From contig DATCSE010000508.1 in NCBI GenBank assembly GCA_036568605.1, forward strand, positions 1 to 8,778: DNA of 8,778 bases. The letters run 5' to 3'. The DNA comes from DATCSE01 sp036568605. Lineage in GTDB: Bacteria > Pseudomonadota > Gammaproteobacteria > Burkholderiales > Burkholderiaceae_C. Made by a program: the position numbers and the translations under genes. The notes under the pieces are model-generated. The model was not told the origin of the DNA. It saw only the letters and a program-made list of their open reading frames with translations, and ran no database searches. Shown one piece after another: positions 6,187 to 8,778 of this stretch. Position 1 is the first letter of the stretch; each line of letters starts with the position of its first letter.

Positions 6187-6893
6187 GCACCAGCGCGAAC
6201 GATGCGCCGGATTTCGACCCGATCGCTGCGGTCGAGGCCAGCCGTGAGCGAGGCGCCACACTGGTCGATCCGGTCGGGTTCGCCGTCATCGCCGCCTTGG
6301 CACGCCGTGCACTGGCGCAGCAGGGCGAGGCGCGGCAGCGCTTGATCCTGCGTGTCGAGGAACTGCTGGCCGAACACGCGATGAAGCCCGCGCCTCGTCA
6401 GCCTCCTGCAGCGCGCGACGAGTTTGCGGGACACCGATCTGCGCTGGCGCAGTTGTCTGCGCTGGTCGACCAACTGGGCCGCTCGCCGACCTCGCACGTC
6501 GCGCCACCCTCGTCGCCGCGTCGCGTCCCGGCGCGCCAGAACGACAACACGGCGCGCACGGCACCGCTCACCCAAGGCGCAGCGCCCGCACCGCGCAATG
6601 CCGTGACCGCGTTCAAGAGCACCTGGTCGCGCCTGCGCGCCGAACAGCGTCTGCGCCAGGCCCTGGCGCAGGTGCCCGCCGCGGCCGGACCGCTGAACTC
6701 CTCGCATGTCATCAACCGCACGCTGCAGGCGATGCGCGACTTGTCGCCGGAGTATCTCGATGCGTTCATGCAGCATGTGGATACGCTGCTCTGGCTGGAG
6801 CAGGCCAGCGGCGGCGGCGACCTCGCGCCACGCGCGGCAACGCCGGCCGAAGGGGGGCGAGGACCCGGGGCGCGGCCGGGTCGCAAGGGCTGA
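6183..6893 (+). CDS. DUF2894 family protein, last gene of the motor operon
   Basis: A 236-residue protein without signal peptide or membrane helix. The N-terminal helical part (about 10-66) contains a QQGEARQRLILRVEELLAEH stretch. A Pro/Ala/Ser/Arg-rich, probably disordered linker covers about 67-140. The conserved DUF2894 core (about 142-207) reads FKSTWSRLRAEQRLRQAL, then AGPLNSSHVINRTLQAMRDL, SPEYLDAF and DTLLWLEQA. The last 28 residues are low-complexity Gly/Pro/Arg/Ala. The function is unknown; the context suggests a cytoplasmic partner of the MotA-like tail. I chose GTG 6183 because it is preceded by GAGGG (6171-6175) at 7 bases and because N-terminal extension would translate only repeat sequence. 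The ribosome-binding sequence belongs to the outer arm of the repeat element, so the element appears to have supplied a new translation start. TTG 6108 is an in-frame but unlikely alternative. Confidence 0.8.
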   Translation: MSTSANDAPDFDPIAAVEASRERGATLVDPVGFAVIAALARRALAQQGEARQRLILRVEELLAEHAMKPAPRQPPAARDEFAGHRSALAQLSALVDQLGRSPTSHVAPPSSPRRVPARQNDNTARTAPLTQGAAPAPRNAVTAFKSTWSRLRAEQRLRQALAQVPAAAGPLNSSHVINRTLQAMRDLSPEYLDAFMQHVDTLLWLEQASGGGDLAPRAATPAEGGRGPGARPGRKG

Positions 6894-6947
6894 AGCGATC
6901 GGAGCTCTACCTGTCGTCAACGGTCAGCAGGGGCATCGCCAACCTTC

Positions 6948-6965
6948 GGCCAGTCACGGCTGGCC
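6948..6965. terminator. Weak hairpin between convergent genes
   Basis: GGCCAG (6948-6953) and CTGGCC (6960-6965) form a perfect 6-base stem with a 6-base loop in the 72-base gap between the converging DUF2894 and TIR genes, immediately after the TIR stop on the minus strand. There is no T-run on either strand, so it is not a classical intrinsic terminator. It may be a bidirectional 3' end or simply a GC-rich stem. Confidence 0.3.
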
Positions 6966-7925
6966 TCACTTGACCCAGATGAACTGCGTCGCATGCGCCC
7001 CAGCCGGGCCCACCGCGACCTGCCGCGAATACTCGATGAAGCCCTCAGCAGTCAGCTCATCGGCGCGCTTCTTGTACTGCTCCGGCGTCGCTCCGGCACC
7101 CCAATAAAAGCCGTTCTTGCCGGGCGGCGGAGCGCCGAACCGTGCGCGTGTCTCCAAGCGCCCGTCGGCGATCCTGCCCTCCAAGGCCAGTGGGAAGCGT
7201 TCACCCTTGGGCAATGTCAACCTCAGCGCGTTCAGGTCCTGCATCGACATCCAGCCGGACCACGCGCCGGGTGCCGGCGCCTCGTCATGCCAGTAGACCG
7301 CCGCGCCACCGCTCGCCGCGACCAACACAAGAACACCTGCACCCCACGCGACCCAACGCCTGCGGGCTGGCTGGTGGGCCTGGGCCGGGGCCGGCGCTGC
7401 CGGCGTGGTCGCAGGGCTGCCCGCGTTCTTGGGAGACACGGCTGGCGCACCGCCCGTCTGCGCCGCGTCGACATGCGGGCGCAGCGCGGTGATCAAGATC
7501 TGCACGTCGGAGTCCCAACGCGCGTGGGTCAGCTCGACGGCGTTGCGATACGCCAGCTCGGCGAGGTCGGCCGGAAGCTCGTTGGCGCGCGGCATCACGG
7601 CGCCGTGCACGAGAACCGGCACCACCGGGATGTCGCGCTTCAGCGCCGAGGCGATCTCCAGGCGCACGAAGTCCGTGGCGTCGTCGAGGCGGCGCGTCCC
7701 GGCCTCGCTTCTGGCAGCGAGCCAGTCCTTGCCCACGACGGCCAGCAGCACGCCGCATGACGCGATCTGCTCGTCGATCGCGCGCCGAAAGTCCCGCCCC
7801 GGCTCGATCGCGGCCACATCCATGAAGACCGCCTCTTTGCCGAAGTGATCGGCCAAGGACTCGAACAGGCGCCCCGCGTGACCCTCGCTGTCCTCTCTGC
7901 GGTAGCTGATGAAGATTGCGCGCAT
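6966..7925 (-). CDS. Membrane-anchored TIR-domain protein with an extracytoplasmic C-terminal domain
   Basis: A 319-residue protein. The TIR domain covers about 1-150: it begins MRAIFISYRREDS, has VFMDVAAIEPG at 33-43 and GVLLAVVGKDWL at 58-69, and E90 in DFVRLEIASAL aligns with the catalytic Glu of NADase TIRs (WVHKEI in SARM1). A Pro/Ala linker (about 155-187) leads to RRR and one membrane helix (about 191-211). Basic residues before the helix and acidic ones after it put the TIR domain in the cytoplasm and the last 105 residues outside. That outer domain (ending QYKKRADELTAEGFIEYS...FIWVK) is unfamiliar. I chose ATG 7925 because the TIR fold starts there and GGGAGAGG precedes it; ATG 7955, also with a purine-rich leader, would add 10 residues. 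It faces a second TIR gene across a 186-base divergent gap. NAD+ cleavage is inferred from E90. Confidence 0.85.
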   Translation of the reverse strand: MRAIFISYRREDSEGHAGRLFESLADHFGKEAVFMDVAAIEPGRDFRRAIDEQIASCGVLLAVVGKDWLAARSEAGTRRLDDATDFVRLEIASALKRDIPVVPVLVHGAVMPRANELPADLAELAYRNAVELTHARWDSDVQILITALRPHVDAAQTGGAPAVSPKNAGSPATTPAAPAPAQAHQPARRRWVAWGAGVLVLVAASGGAAVYWHDEAPAPGAWSGWMSMQDLNALRLTLPKGERFPLALEGRIADGRLETRARFGAPPPGKNGFYWGAGATPEQYKKRADELTAEGFIEYSRQVAVGPAGAHATQFIWVK

Positions 7926-8111
7926 CGCCTCTCCCAACTTGTGCGGCGTTTGCATGGACCTTCCCGAGTCAAGCACATCTCCTCGGGAACACGCATCCCT
8001 AGTTCACCCGAACACGCCTCACGCCGGACACTTGCACGAAGTCCCGCTTGGGTTCACGCTCGCGTCCGTCGCGTTGGCCGTGCTCTGACGCAACGCGAGG
8101 AGGAGGACGTC
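7926..8111. promoter_or_regulatory. Divergent control region between the two TIR genes
   Basis: This 186-base gap must hold the promoters of both TIR genes. Two perfect 8-base inverted repeats are present. TTCCCGAG (7961-7968) / CTCGGGAA (7982-7989), 13 bases apart, lies upstream of the minus-strand TIR. TCGCGTTG (8069-8076) / CAACGCGA (8091-8098), 14 bases apart, ends inside the ribosome-binding region of the plus-strand TIR (GAGGAGGAGG, 8097-8106). On the minus strand a TTGACT (7967-7972) sits within the first repeat, but I found no matching -10 at the right distance. On the plus strand no good hexamer pair is evident. Confidence 0.45.
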
Positions 8112-8778
8112 ATGCCCCATGAAGCCCAGCGCAAATCCAGGTCAGGCAACGTGCCGCCGTCCCAACCGTTGCCATCCGCGACGCAGCGGTACGACGTCTT
8201 CCTGTCTCACCGATTCCGGGATCAAGCGGCGGTCAATGCGCTCTACCAGCACATCGAGAACGACCTCGGCTACACGGTCTATGTGGACTGGAAGGAGGAT
8301 CCGGGCCTCGATCGCAGTCACGTCGACCGGGCCACTGCGGAGCGCTTTCGCCAGGTCATGCGGTATTGCCGCTGCCTGCTGTTCTACGCGCGGCCGCTGG
8401 TCGACGAATCAACCTGGATGCCGTGGGAGATCGGCTTCTTCGACGGCCGGCACGGCGCTCGGCGCATCGCGGTCTACTCCGATGATCCGCAGGCGTTCTC
8501 GTCGGGTCCGCAGGAATACCTCGATCTCTACGAACTCGTCGGCCGGGACACGCTGCCGGCTTTCCTCGAGCGCGCAGCCGACGACACGGCCGCGATGACC
8601 AGTGCGACCTACGACCAGTGGCAACGCCATCTCGACAAGATCGCGACCGACCCGCTGGACTACGGCCTGTCGCTGGTGCAGTGGTACTTCGGCTTCGGCG
8701 CCAACCTGCTGCTCGACCCCGCCCGCATGCAGGCGGTCGGCGACGACGAGCCCAGCGGGCCGCTGCGCGACTGGGTGG
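8112..8778 (+). CDS. TIR-domain protein, soluble type, cut by right edge
   Basis: The first 222 codons are present and the frame is open to the window end. After a polar, probably disordered N-terminus (1-25), a TIR domain runs from YDVFLSHRFRDQ (27-38) through YTVYVDWKEDPGLDRSHVDR (54-73) and CRCLLFYARPL to STWMPWEIGFFDGRHG (100-115). E106 in the WMPWE motif is the expected catalytic Glu of NAD-cleaving TIRs. Residues about 135-222 (including DYGLSLVQWYFGFGANLLLDP) look helical and belong to an unrecognised C-terminal domain that continues beyond the window. No membrane helix is seen so far. The start ATG 8112 has a very strong ribosome-binding site (AGGAGG, 5 bases away). The protein is only distantly similar to the TIR protein on the other side of the gap, so the two are not a recent duplication. 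Additional genes of this unit may follow to the right. Confidence 0.85.
   Translation, partial: MPHEAQRKSRSGNVPPSQPLPSATQRYDVFLSHRFRDQAAVNALYQHIENDLGYTVYVDWKEDPGLDRSHVDRATAERFRQVMRYCRCLLFYARPLVDESTWMPWEIGFFDGRHGARRIAVYSDDPQAFSSGPQEYLDLYELVGRDTLPAFLERAADDTAAMTSATYDQWQRHLDKIATDPLDYGLSLVQWYFGFGANLLLDPARMQAVGDDEPSGPLRDWV

Noticed and set aside
7944..7972. TTGACT at 7967-7972 (minus strand) as a promoter for the first TIR gene
   Set aside because: The hexamer 17 bases downstream reads ACGCCG, not a -10; only the -35-like half is present.
8119..8598. 159-codon plus-strand frame overlapping the second TIR gene
   Set aside because: It is Ser/Arg/Thr-rich without a domain, and the frame from 8112 carries YDVFLSH and WMPWE motifs with a strong ribosome-binding site.

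Overview
The window is very GC-rich proteobacterial DNA. The gene families present (a TctD/TctE-like two-component pair, a DUF3348/DUF802/DUF2894 operon) point to the Betaproteobacteria, most likely Burkholderiales. This is inferred from family knowledge and composition; there is no rRNA or other phylogenetic marker. I see no tRNA, rRNA, insertion sequence, integrase or CRISPR array.

Layout. (1) 1-1382, minus strand: the N-terminal part of a sensor histidine kinase (runs off the left edge) preceded by its OmpR-type response regulator, with a 4-base overlap. (2) 1383-1525: a divergent control region with a good sigma70-type promoter embedded in three copies of GTTGGCAA. (3) 1526-2808, plus: an MbcA/ParS/Xre-like antitoxin followed by a RES-domain toxin, again with an ATGA overlap. 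(4) 2857-6893, plus: a four-gene operon made of a DUF3348 protein, a 625-residue MotA/ExbB/ZorA-like membrane protein with a long helical tail (DUF802 type), a MotB/ZorB-like protein with one membrane helix and an OmpA-like domain, and a DUF2894 protein. The first three genes are joined by ATGA overlaps. The third and fourth are separated by a 121-bp inverted-repeat element. (5) 6966-7925, minus: a membrane-anchored TIR protein, convergent with the operon. (6) 8112-end, plus: a second, apparently soluble TIR protein, divergent from the first and cut by the right edge.

How the genes may work together. The centre of the window encodes what looks like an ion-driven stator/motor: a MotA-like pore with a very long cytoplasmic tail, plus a MotB-like subunit with the conserved membrane Asp and a peptidoglycan-binding domain. 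This resembles the ZorAB core of the Zorya anti-phage system, but no ZorC, ZorD or ZorE effector is encoded beside it. Its partners are two uncharacterised, mostly helical proteins. It is flanked by a RES toxin-antitoxin pair and by two TIR proteins, both families that commonly act on NAD+. A defence or envelope-stress role is therefore reasonable but is inference only; the four-gene set may equally be a housekeeping envelope machine.

The most informative small-scale structure is at 6039-6194. There the repeat element appears to have interrupted an ancestral ATGA junction, leaving a 48-codon mini-ORF that starts at ATGA and ends at GTGA, exactly on the start of the last gene.
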